A stretch of 36,348 nucleotides of DNA from NCBI GenBank assembly GCA_964394445.1, contig CAYMXO010000014.1, positions 1-36,348 on the forward strand, written 5' to 3'. The notes below the pieces were generated by a model. That model saw only the letters and a list, made by a program, of their open reading frames with translations, was not told the DNA's origin and did no database searches. Shown one piece after another: positions 25,065 to 32,068 of the stretch. Position 1 is the first letter of the stretch, and each line of letters begins with the position of its first letter. Source of the DNA: Thiopseudomonas sp964394445 (GTDB taxonomy: Bacteria > Pseudomonadota > Gammaproteobacteria > Pseudomonadales > Pseudomonadaceae). The position numbers and the translations under genes are program-made.

Positions 25065-26072
25065 TTACAGCAGTCCGGACGGAGGCACCGGGCTACGATA
25101 AAACAGGTTAAAAAATTCAGCGGTTTCTTCCTGCAACTGCCTTCCACCAAGCCGCTCTTCCAGCAACGCCATCAGCCAGAACAGGCCCAGCAAACGGTTG
25201 ATACCTGGAGGTCCATCCAGCCAGCCAAACGGCAAACGGGGTGCGCAAAACAGCCGTCCCTCGCGGACAGCACGTAACGCTTGCCACCTCAATTGCGTTC
25301 CAAGCTGCGTAAGCAACCCCGACTCCTGAGTAATGACATAGTCCGGCTGCCAGACCATCAGCTGCTCTAGCGATACCTGGGCCAAGCCCTGATAACCTTC
25401 CACGCGGGCAACGTTTTCACAACCCAGCAACTCCGCCACTTCGCTATGAATCGAGCCCGCCAGGCCGGTTTGCAGCCCGTCCCGCCCACGGGCAAAATAA
25501 ATTTTTGCGGGTTTGCCACGCTGCGCTTGAGCAAAACGGACAGCACGTGCCAGTAGTTGCTCACTGTACACAGCCAGTTCTTCAGCCCGCTCTTCAACGC
25601 CCATCAGGGCACCAGCCTGGCGCAATTGTTGTGGCGTTTGCAGCAAAAGCCCTTCGATTTGCACCGTGGCAATGCCAGTTTTTCGGGTAACCTCTCTTGC
25701 AGCTGCACGGTAAACCTCATTGGCAACTCCCACATCCACAATCAGTTGCGGCGCCAGTTGTATTAACTGTTCAAGCGACAGGGTGCTGCTACGGCCAGAC
25801 AGGCGGCCAACAACAGGCAAGGCCTGCTGCTCGGGATGGATAAACGCCAAACTGTCCGAAGCCAGCCGGGACGGCCAACCGAGCATTTTTTCCGGTGCCA
25901 GGCAGTAGACAAAGATTGCCGCCGGGGGTCCGGCAGGCAGCACTGCATGGACCTGTTGCGGCGCAGGCAAAGAGCCATTGTGTTCCAACAGCTGCCTGGC
26001 AAGCGCACGCCCCAGAGGTGTCAGCAGCATCCCCCCAGTCAGTAGTGCATGCAGTAGCTCCCGGCGCTTCAT
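25065..26072 (-). CDS. Periplasmic binding protein of FecB/BtuF type (SBP-A), possible Tat signal
   Basis: This protein has about 335 residues. The ATG at 26072 overlaps the DUF2478 stop (ATGA). The N-terminus MKRRELLHALLTGGMLLTPLGRALA has a twin arginine followed by a hydrophobic stretch, suggesting Tat export, though the motif is not perfect. The mature part has the class III binding-protein pattern: FVYCLAPEKMLGWPSRL, LSLEQLIQLAPQLIVDVG, VSLEQLMVWQPDYVITQE and RLFCAPRLPFGWLDGPPGINRLLGLFWLMALLEE. The opening (no DxxGR segment, direct FVYCLAPEKMLGW) resembles binding proteins often annotated as iron/molybdenum type. It is the binding protein closest to the permease and probably its original partner. 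Confidence 0.88.
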   Translation of the reverse strand: MKRRELLHALLTGGMLLTPLGRALARQLLEHNGSLPAPQQVHAVLPAGPPAAIFVYCLAPEKMLGWPSRLASDSLAFIHPEQQALPVVGRLSGRSSTLSLEQLIQLAPQLIVDVGVANEVYRAAAREVTRKTGIATVQIEGLLLQTPQQLRQAGALMGVEERAEELAVYSEQLLARAVRFAQAQRGKPAKIYFARGRDGLQTGLAGSIHSEVAELLGCENVARVEGYQGLAQVSLEQLMVWQPDYVITQESGLLTQLGTQLRWQALRAVREGRLFCAPRLPFGWLDGPPGINRLLGLFWLMALLEERLGGRQLQEETAEFFNLFYRSPVPPSGLL

Positions 26073-26584
26073 GACAACTCTGGCCTGATACTGGCCAGCC
26101 ACTGTTCAATGGCCAGACGCTCCAGGGGCAATGTTCTGGCTAGCCCGGCAGAAAACTCATGCCAGCCATCCAGATATTTCTCACTGACCAGCGTCAGCAC
26201 CGGGATACCCGCACTGATCAACTGGGAAAACTCGGCCAGCAAACCACGTCCCTGTGACTCGCCATGGCCAAAACGATTGATAAACACCAGATCCGGCTGC
26301 TCACTCAGCGCCCGGCGCAAGACTTGCCCAGCCTCGGTCAAGGCTCCAACATCCAGAGTGCAGCCACTGGACTGCCGTCCCAGCTCCTGGGAAATAACAA
26401 ACAGTTCATTGGTCTGGAGGTCACGCAATACCATCGGTTGCACGCCTGCGGGATCTTTTCCCTGCCAGGTTGCCAATCCATGGATGCGCCAACCCTGCTG
26501 CTGATAACGCAGCAGGATGCTGGCAAGCAAGGCATCACCCTCGCCTTCGCCCTGGTGAACAATCGCAGCAGCAAACAGTTGCAT
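26069..26584 (-). CDS. DUF2478 protein (molybdenum-locus associated)
   Basis: This 171-residue cytoplasmic protein fits DUF2478: an N-terminal AAAIVHQGEGEGDALLASILLRYQQQGWRIHGL, a middle LRDLQTNELFVISQELGRQSSGCTLD, and a C-terminal DLVFINRFGHGESQGRGLLAEFSQLISAGIPVLTLV. The fold looks like a P-loop NTPase relative with a degenerate glycine-rich loop (QGEGEGD). From general knowledge the family is found next to molybdate transport and nitrogenase genes; its biochemical role is unproven. Here it lies between receptor A and SBP-A, coupled to SBP-A by an ATGA overlap. It is one of the strongest hints that the operon handles molybdenum. AAGGGCGGG precedes the start. Confidence 0.85.
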   Translation of the reverse strand: MQLFAAAIVHQGEGEGDALLASILLRYQQQGWRIHGLATWQGKDPAGVQPMVLRDLQTNELFVISQELGRQSSGCTLDVGALTEAGQVLRRALSEQPDLVFINRFGHGESQGRGLLAEFSQLISAGIPVLTLVSEKYLDGWHEFSAGLARTLPLERLAIEQWLASIRPELS

Positions 26585-26605
26585 GAATAACCCGCCCTTA
26601 TCTGG

Positions 26606-28600
26606 TTAAAAACTGTAGTTCAAGCCGGTAAACCAGGTGCGCCCTGGCATTGGGTAGCCTTCCGCATACGCGTAGTTTTTGTTGGTCAAATTACGCACGC
26701 CTGTTTCAAGGGTGAAACCAGGTTGCAGGGTGTAGGTAGACTTGAATCCGGCAATGGCAAATCCGGATAGCTCGGGGTAGGCAGTCGGCATTCCCCGATC
26801 ATGGACATAGCTGATCGTCCGGCCTTTCTCTGCTTCAAGAGTTGCCTGTAACTCCAGCTTGTCCAGCGGGTTCCAGCGGGTATAAAAGAACAACTTGTGC
26901 GAGGGCGTGCCGGTCAGTTTGCTGGAGCGGTCGCTCAGGTTGTCGCGATCCAGGTAGGTGTACGAACCACCCAGCTGCCATTGTTCACCCAGCACCTGTT
27001 CAAGAGACAACTCAATGCCGCGATGGCGGCTTTTGCCAATATTTTGCGCCTGCTCGCACTCGTTGCCCTTGTCACAGGTAAACACACCGGTTAGCCCGGT
27101 CTGGATCTCGTTACGCAAACCGCTATAAAAAACAGTTGCCTCGCCATAGGCTCCCGTCCAGGGTATACCCCGTATGCCCAGCTCGACATGGCGTGCCGAT
27201 TCCGGTTTCAAACCGGGATTGGGCAGTGCCCTGCCCATCCGCGCGGAGTAGCGGTCTTTCAGGGTAGGCACACGGGTTTTCTTGGCAATGCTGCCAAACA
27301 TCTGGGCACGATCGCTTACGGTGTGGATCACTTCCAGCAAGCCATTAGTCCCGCGTGTTGTACCCTTGTCGTATTGATACACCTTGCGCGCTTCACGCTC
27401 TTCATAGCTGGCTCCCAGGCGTACGCTCCAGGCATCCGACAGCGTGACCATGTCTTCAAACGCAAACGATGTGGTTACATCGCGGTATCTTTTTTCACCA
27501 TCATTGTGGCGGTCATCCTTGTGGTGCACGGCCAGATGCAACTCATGTCCGGCAAAGTAGGTGTTAACCCATTCTGCTGCCGCACCATAGGTTTTATCAT
27601 CATAGGGACTACGCTCATCCAGTACGCTGTAGCCGGGGTCGTCGTACATCTTCAGTACGTTTTCATATTTGTCCTGATAGGCCCGCAGCTTGACGGTGTT
27701 GGTCGCATTGACTGCCGTACTGCTAAGGAAGTAGATGCTTTCCTTGTCCCAGGCGGGCCACTGCCAGTAACGTGGATTGGTACTCAGGCTTTTGCCTGCA
27801 TACACCGGATTGCCTTTCTCCCCCTCCTGCCTGGTATAGCCCAGTGCATACTCATCGGTAGCGTTGGGTGTCAGGCCAATTTTGAAAGATCCTTTTTTAT
27901 CCGTCCGGTAAGCATTGTCACGGCGTCGCCGGGTATCGGTTGGCACCGTCTTGTGATCGGTAAACCCGCGGCCCAGCTTGAAACTGTCCGCATCCAGGTA
28001 CGACAGCCCTGCTTGCAGATACCACAAGCCCTGGTTGGTCCCAAGGTTGGCTGCAATCAGCCGTTCACTACCGGTGGCAAAACCGATCCGCACGTTGCCT
28101 TCCAGCTCCCTGACCGGTTTGCGGGTGACCAGATTGATGGCTCCGCCCATGATGTTCGGACCGTACAACAAAGAGGCTGCACCTCTGGCCACACGTATTT
28201 CAGCAAGGTCAAAGGTGGTAAAGCGGGACAGATCCACATTGCCGTCATAGGGCACATACTGCGGTATGCCATCAATGAATACCGGCACTCGACGCGAATC
28301 AAAGCCCCGTATTGAGACGGACTGTTCGTTGCGTGGTCCTCCCTCATGCAGGGTGACGCCTGGCAACATGTTCAATGCCGAGCCTACGTTATCCCGGTTG
28401 AAATTCAGCAAATCCTGCCCGGTAATGATCTGCTCGGATGCTGACTGCAAGTCTTGCGCGTTGCTGGTCACCACAACAGAGCCGAGACTGAACACGTTAT
28501 CAGCCGCACCGGCCAGCCCGGATGCAGTCAATACCATCATGCCCGCCAATGTGCGCCTGATCGCCAACGCCAATATGCTTGTTGCTTGCCCTTGGTTCAT
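26606..28600 (-). CDS. TonB-dependent outer-membrane receptor A
   Basis: This 664-residue protein has a signal peptide cleaved after AGA (about residue 32), a TonB box FSLGSVVVTS, a plug (LNMLPGVTLHEGGPRNEQSVSIRGF, IRVARGAASLLYGPNIMGGAINLVTRKP), and a barrel ending YPMPGRTWFTGLNYSF with the terminal phenylalanine. It is a compact siderophore-type receptor. It is the first gene after a strong ModE operator that ends ten bases before its ATG, so its expression should rise when molybdate or tungstate is scarce. GGAGA provides the ribosome site between operator and start. It leads the operon DUF2478, SBP-A, methyltransferase, permease, ATPase. Confidence 0.94.
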   Translation of the reverse strand: MNQGQATSILALAIRRTLAGMMVLTASGLAGAADNVFSLGSVVVTSNAQDLQSASEQIITGQDLLNFNRDNVGSALNMLPGVTLHEGGPRNEQSVSIRGFDSRRVPVFIDGIPQYVPYDGNVDLSRFTTFDLAEIRVARGAASLLYGPNIMGGAINLVTRKPVRELEGNVRIGFATGSERLIAANLGTNQGLWYLQAGLSYLDADSFKLGRGFTDHKTVPTDTRRRRDNAYRTDKKGSFKIGLTPNATDEYALGYTRQEGEKGNPVYAGKSLSTNPRYWQWPAWDKESIYFLSSTAVNATNTVKLRAYQDKYENVLKMYDDPGYSVLDERSPYDDKTYGAAAEWVNTYFAGHELHLAVHHKDDRHNDGEKRYRDVTTSFAFEDMVTLSDAWSVRLGASYEEREARKVYQYDKGTTRGTNGLLEVIHTVSDRAQMFGSIAKKTRVPTLKDRYSARMGRALPNPGLKPESARHVELGIRGIPWTGAYGEATVFYSGLRNEIQTGLTGVFTCDKGNECEQAQNIGKSRHRGIELSLEQVLGEQWQLGGSYTYLDRDNLSDRSSKLTGTPSHKLFFYTRWNPLDKLELQATLEAEKGRTISYVHDRGMPTAYPELSGFAIAGFKSTYTLQPGFTLETGVRNLTNKNYAYAEGYPMPGRTWFTGLNYSF

Positions 28601-28610
28601 AGTCTCTCCA

Positions 28611-28644
28611 GATACCGCTATATAAATTTAGATATAACGGTATC
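28611..28644. promoter_or_regulatory. ModE operator upstream of receptor A
   Basis: GATACCGCTATATA (28611-28624) and GATATAACGGTATC (28631-28644) are inverted repeats agreeing at 12 of 14 positions around a 6-base spacer. The core CGCTATATA-N6-GATATAACG differs from the known ModE consensus CGnTATATA-N6-TATATAnCG at one position. It overlaps the presumed promoter and lies immediately before the ribosome site, so bound ModE would block transcription of receptor A and the following genes. Confidence 0.85.
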
Positions 28645-28764
28645 CGGAAATTACCAAACACGACAAGATATTTAAAGAGGTACCCCTTTCGAGGCAAGGC
28701 TGTATTCGGATGTGTACCCGAATGATCGCAAAGCGCCCGTTCCGTTACCTCATATCAGGAACAA

Positions 28765-28800
28765 CGAAACAGGCGTAACAGACGTAACAGGCGTAACAGG
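28765..28800. repeat. Four tandem 9-bp repeats
   Basis: CGAAACAGG, CGTAACAGA, CGTAACAGG and CGTAACAGG follow each other without gaps. They lie in the 206-base stretch between the ModE operator and the modD stop, upstream of the receptor A promoter. The unit is close to one helical turn, so multiple protein contacts on one face are possible. Apart from a short inverted repeat (ATTCGG 28704-28709, CCGAAT 28718-28723) nothing else stands out in this stretch. Confidence 0.8.
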
Positions 28801-28851
28801 ACAGTCCCGGAAACACTGGAGTTAAAGCCAGGAGAACCAAGCAGATACCTG

Positions 28852-29694
28852 CTATATCAAGGTAAAGGTGACGCCTATATCCACAGGTTTGCCAAAATAT
28901 ACAGAAGTAGTTACCAGGCCGTTTACACCTGTGGACGCATAGTCAGCTGCATTTTTCACATTGATGCCACCAGCAGCCAGCTGGATGAGCGCAGGGTTTA
29001 CCCTGCGTACAGTTTCCACCAGAGGCAATAATTCTTCGGGGCCGATTTTGTCATATTGCAAGCCATGAACAGGCAGGTGCATGACTGTGTGCGCTTGCTC
29101 CACACTTTCGACTTCAACCAGGATCTGCTTTTCGCAGTCTTGTGCCAAAACACGCTCAACACAGCCGTTTAACCCTGAAAATCCGCCAATAGCATCAATA
29201 TGTTGCCTGAATAGTAGAACAGTTTCCGATAAGCCAAGACGATGGGGACAAGCTCCGCCTGCCAGAACAGCTTTGACCGACAGAGCCTTGGTTCCCGGAA
29301 AAACCTTTCGGGTGGTCAGAATATTGATTGCCGGATTGACCTGTTTTGCACGGATTACCAGCTCCCGTGTCCGCGTTGCGATACCTGAAGCATACTCAAA
29401 AATATTTTGTGCAACCTTGGTTACTTCATTCAGCGCACCAAAGCTGCCTTCTGCCGTGAAAAAAACCTGCCCGGCCTCTATCTGTGCACCTGTATCCAGC
29501 GTATCAATGACCTGCGCACCCACCGACCGGATCAGAACAGAGGCTTCTTCCGTGCCGCAAACCACTGCCGACTCCCGGCTATAAAACTCCATACGGGCTG
29601 GGCGCGCACCGACGCCCAGCAAGTGGGTAGTCAAATCAAAGTAGGGTAAGTCTTCTTGCAACCAATCGTGGACCCTACCGGGCAAGATATTCAT
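28852..29694 (-). CDS. modD: ModD, quinolinate phosphoribosyltransferase-like protein of molybdenum loci
   Basis: This protein has about 280 residues. The ATG at 29694 was chosen over 29706 because GGAG lies at a good distance. The fold is that of nicotinate-nucleotide pyrophosphorylase (NadC): an N-terminal domain with EDLPYFDLTTHLLG and an alpha/beta barrel with ITTRKVFPGTKALSVKAVLAGGACPHRLGLSE, close to the TRKTTPG and HRxGL motifs of quinolinate phosphoribosyltransferase. It is the paralogue called ModD, known from mod operons. Its reaction is not established. In NadC these basic residues bind quinolinate and PRPP, so a phosphoribosyl transfer is possible. It precedes the TonB operon in the same direction, separated by the operator region. 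Confidence 0.88.
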   Translation of the reverse strand: MNILPGRVHDWLQEDLPYFDLTTHLLGVGARPARMEFYSRESAVVCGTEEASVLIRSVGAQVIDTLDTGAQIEAGQVFFTAEGSFGALNEVTKVAQNIFEYASGIATRTRELVIRAKQVNPAINILTTRKVFPGTKALSVKAVLAGGACPHRLGLSETVLLFRQHIDAIGGFSGLNGCVERVLAQDCEKQILVEVESVEQAHTVMHLPVHGLQYDKIGPEELLPLVETVRRVNPALIQLAAGGINVKNAADYASTGVNGLVTTSVYFGKPVDIGVTFTLI

Positions 29695-29725
29695 CCTTAT
29701 CTCCACAGCGCACCTCGTTCACCCA

Positions 29726-29747
29726 CTGCACGCTGTCTTGCGTGCAG
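29726..29747 (-). terminator. Stem-loop between moeA and modD
   Basis: CTGCACGC (29726-29733) and GCGTGCAG (29740-29747) make a perfect 8-bp stem with a 6-base loop, in the 113 bases between the moeA stop and the modD start. There is no T-run, so it may be a weak terminator of the nar-moa unit or part of the modD leader. Confidence 0.4.
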
Positions 29748-29807
29748 GCCACAAGTGCATAAACGGTTAGAAAACCTCAAGCACATCTGTCAGCATCAAC
29801 TTACCTG

Positions 29808-31004
29808 TCAAAACAGCCCGGCAAAAGGATAGAAATTCAACAGATCACCCGGCTGATGGCTACTCTGCTCAGGGATTTCCAGCAAGCCGTCGGCCCAGGC
29901 CGCACTGCTGAGGATGCCGGAGCACTGGTTGTCGTAACGCTGAACCTTGCCGTTGCGCCAGCCGACCCGCATGAACTCCCGGCGCACGCCGGTATTTTCT
30001 GCGGCAAAACCCAATGGCACCGGATAGCAGGCCGGCAGCACATCTGTTACACCCATGCGGCGCAAAATATAGGGCCGGGCCAGCAGGGCAAAGGTCACCA
30101 AAGTGGAGACCGGATTGCCCGGCAAGCCCATAAACGGGGTACCACGGTAGCTGCCAAAAGTTTTCGGTTTGCCCGGCTTGAGCGCCAGCTTCCAGAAGCT
30201 GACCTCGCCTTCCTCGCGCAGCACCTGTCCCAGGTAGTCGGCTTCACCGACAGAAACACCGCCAGAGCTGAGCAGCAAATCAACACCGTCCAGCGCGGCC
30301 AGCTGGCTGCGGATTTGCTGCGGATCGTCCGGCAGGCAGCCCAGATCGACCACCTCACAGCCCAGCCGTTGCAGCCAGTGGCTCAGCAGTGGACGGTTAC
30401 TGTTGTAAATCTGGCCCGGCTGCAAGGGTTGCCCCGGTTGCACCAGTTCATCGCCGGTCGAAAGTACCGCAACGCGCAGCCGGCGACTGACCCCCAGGTG
30501 CGTGATACCCAGTGAGGCGGCCAGCGCCAGTTCGATGGGACCAAGCCGTATGCCGGCCTCCAGTTTGGTCTGGCCGGGCTGTGCATCCTGCCCGGCCGGA
30601 CGAACAAAGCGGCCAGCGCTGACCGCCTGCGCAAACAGAGCACAGCCGCTGTCATCCTGCATCACGTTTTCCTGCATCTCGACGGCATCGGCACCTTCCG
30701 GCAAAGGGGCACCGGTGAAGATGCGGGCACAGGTGCCCGGCTGCAGGGGTTGCGGCATCTGGCCGGCAAAGATTTTCTGGCTGACCGGCAAGGGCTGACC
30801 GGGTTGTACTTCGGCACTGCGCACGGCATAGCCATCCATCGCGCTGTTGGGCCAGGGTGGCAGGGTCAAGCCGGCCACCAGTGGCTGCGCCAGAACACGG
30901 CCAGCGGCTTCGGCCGTCGGCACACATTCACTCTGCCCAGGTTTCTGCCGGTCAGCCTGTTCCAGCAAGATGCGCAGGGCATCATCCAGTGGCAGCAATG
31001 ACAT
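29808..31004 (-). CDS. moeA: Molybdopterin molybdenumtransferase MoeA
   Basis: This protein has about 398 residues. The ATG at 31004 was chosen: it lies two bases after the moaB stop and begins MSLLPLDDAL, the usual MoeA opening. MoeA inserts molybdate into adenylated molybdopterin in the last step of cofactor synthesis. Signatures are PPWPNSAMDGYAVR near residue 50-65, a GDELV segment (LSTGDELVQPG), LLLSSGGVSVGEADY, and GLPGNPVSTLVTF in the C-terminal half. It is the last gene of the nar-moa unit and the direct consumer of imported molybdate. Length is normal. Confidence 0.96.
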   Translation of the reverse strand: MSLLPLDDALRILLEQADRQKPGQSECVPTAEAAGRVLAQPLVAGLTLPPWPNSAMDGYAVRSAEVQPGQPLPVSQKIFAGQMPQPLQPGTCARIFTGAPLPEGADAVEMQENVMQDDSGCALFAQAVSAGRFVRPAGQDAQPGQTKLEAGIRLGPIELALAASLGITHLGVSRRLRVAVLSTGDELVQPGQPLQPGQIYNSNRPLLSHWLQRLGCEVVDLGCLPDDPQQIRSQLAALDGVDLLLSSGGVSVGEADYLGQVLREEGEVSFWKLALKPGKPKTFGSYRGTPFMGLPGNPVSTLVTFALLARPYILRRMGVTDVLPACYPVPLGFAAENTGVRREFMRVGWRNGKVQRYDNQCSGILSSAAWADGLLEIPEQSSHQPGDLLNFYPFAGLF

Positions 31005-31006
31005 GC

Positions 31007-31543
31007 TTAACCCCGGCTGGCGCAGGCGGATGCCTGGGTCAGGTGCGCCACCAGATTGCAGGGGCCCTGCCGGGCATCCAGCTGTTGTTGCAAAATACCT
31101 TCCCAGGCCGTGCGGCAGGCGTTGGTGGAGCCGGGCATGCAGCACACCAGGGTGCGGTTGGCCAGTCCGGCAAAGGCGCGGGACTGGATGGTAGAAGTAC
31201 CAATATCAGCGTAGGAAATGTGCCGGAACAGCTCGCCAAAGCCTTCAATGATACGGTCCAGCAGGCAGCTCACCGCTTCCGGCGTGCTGTCACGCTCGGT
31301 AAAGCCGGTGCCACCGGTAATCAGCACCGCCTGCACCTGCTCGTCGGCAATCCACTGTGCAACCCGGGCACGCACCTGGTACAGGTTGTCCTGCATGATC
31401 TGGCGGTCCGCCAGCACATGGCCCTCCTGCTGCAGCTGGTCGACCAGATACTGGCCGGAGGTGTCAGTTTCCAGGGTACGGGTATCGCTGACGGTCAGCA
31501 CGGCAATGTTCAGGGGAACAAATACGTCACTGGTATGGCTCAT
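31007..31543 (-). CDS. moaB: Molybdopterin adenylyltransferase-type protein MoaB
   Basis: This 178-residue MogA/MoaB-fold protein binds molybdopterin and adenylates it or supports that step. Signatures are NIAVLTVSDTRTLETDTSG at the start, AVLITGGTGFTERDSTPEAV in the middle and LVCCMPGSTNACRTAWEGIL towards the end. The GGTG and PGS loops form the pterin-binding pocket. No separate mogA is in the window, so it may serve as the adenylyltransferase. It lies two bases upstream of moeA and nine bases downstream of a small conserved gene. Confidence 0.95.
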   Translation of the reverse strand: MSHTSDVFVPLNIAVLTVSDTRTLETDTSGQYLVDQLQQEGHVLADRQIMQDNLYQVRARVAQWIADEQVQAVLITGGTGFTERDSTPEAVSCLLDRIIEGFGELFRHISYADIGTSTIQSRAFAGLANRTLVCCMPGSTNACRTAWEGILQQQLDARQGPCNLVAHLTQASACASRG

Positions 31544-31552
31544 GGGATTTCC

Positions 31553-31957
31553 TTAATAAAAACTCAGGGTGTCGCCCTGCTTGTCCAGTGCAAGCAGGCT
31601 GGCAACTTTGCCCGAGTGTATCGCCTGCACCATCATCTGCAAGGGCTGTTCGGCCTGTTCGGTAGTGGGTTCGATCCCGCCGTGACCCGACAGGCTGCTG
31701 ACAAACACCAGATCCCAGTCCTGGCCGGTCCGGGCCGACTCGGCCGCCAGCGCGGCAAAATCGGTCAGTTCCTGCGGGCGTTTGTCTACACAGAGCACCG
31801 GGGTCAGGGCGCCGCCACCGCCGGCGGCAAAGTTGTTTTTCTGTTCTTCGGTAGCAACCTCGGGCAGTTCGGCCCGGGCAAACACAAACAGCAGCAGCTG
31901 CGGTTCAGGCTGTTGCCCGGCAGCCGTGAGCAAATCTTTGAAGTTAAGAATGTTCAT
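31553..31957 (-). CDS. Small conserved protein, often labelled ribonucleotide reductase subunit alpha
   Basis: This protein has about 134 residues from the ATG at 31957 (MNILNFKDLL). It has no membrane segment or signal. A striking feature is LLLFVFARAELP near residue 22-33, then NNFAAGGGGALTPVLCVDKRP and WDLVFVSSLSGHGG, then a helical PLQMMVQAIHSGKVASLLALDKQGD. From memory, homologues in Pseudomonas and relatives are automatically named ribonucleotide reductase subunit alpha, but they lack every reductase motif and are far too short. That name should not be trusted. It is embedded between moaA and moaB, so a role linked to nitrate respiration or cofactor synthesis is possible. Confidence 0.8.
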   Translation of the reverse strand: MNILNFKDLLTAAGQQPEPQLLLFVFARAELPEVATEEQKNNFAAGGGGALTPVLCVDKRPQELTDFAALAAESARTGQDWDLVFVSSLSGHGGIEPTTEQAEQPLQMMVQAIHSGKVASLLALDKQGDTLSFY

Positions 31958-31991
31958 GCGTGATGCGACTCCTCGACGGGTCTGAAAAGAT

Positions 31992-32062
31992 ATTGCCTGC
32001 GGCAATGCAAGGCGCTCCGCCCGGGCCTGTTCCGGGCCTCCTGTAGCAGGAACACGGAGCGC
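31992..32062 (-). other. Two stem-loops between moaA and the small conserved gene
   Basis: GCGCTCCG (32012-32019) pairs exactly with CGGAGCGC (32055-32062), enclosing further self-complementary CCCGG/CCGGG and CCTG/CAGG words. Next to it ATTGCC (31992-31997) pairs with GGCAAT (32001-32006) around a 3-base loop, and on the minus strand this is followed by ATATCTTTTC. It could partially terminate after moaA, act as a processing site, or be a structured leader for the downstream moaB-moeA part. Confidence 0.5.
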
Positions 32063-32068
32063 GCATGC

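Noticed and set aside
27188..28315. A 375-codon plus-strand open frame within receptor A
   Set aside because: It is antisense to an unambiguous TonB receptor; the composition is that of a complement of barrel codons.
12877..28600. Plain iron-siderophore or vitamin B12 uptake operon
   Set aside because: It cannot be fully excluded. It is not preferred because no Fur-like palindrome or B12 riboswitch was noticed, while modE, modD, DUF2478 and a ModE operator are present.
28765..28800. CRISPR array
   Set aside because: The units are 9 bases, directly abutting, without spacers; there are no cas genes.
28601..28851. Moco or cobalamin riboswitch in the receptor A leader
   Set aside because: Only ten bases lie between the ModE operator and the ribosome site, too little for a riboswitch. 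I see no conserved B12-box or Moco-like folds upstream.
30857..31963. A 368-codon plus-strand open frame opposite moeA, moaB and the small gene
   Set aside because: It is a shadow of genuine Moco genes, with no domain or start context.
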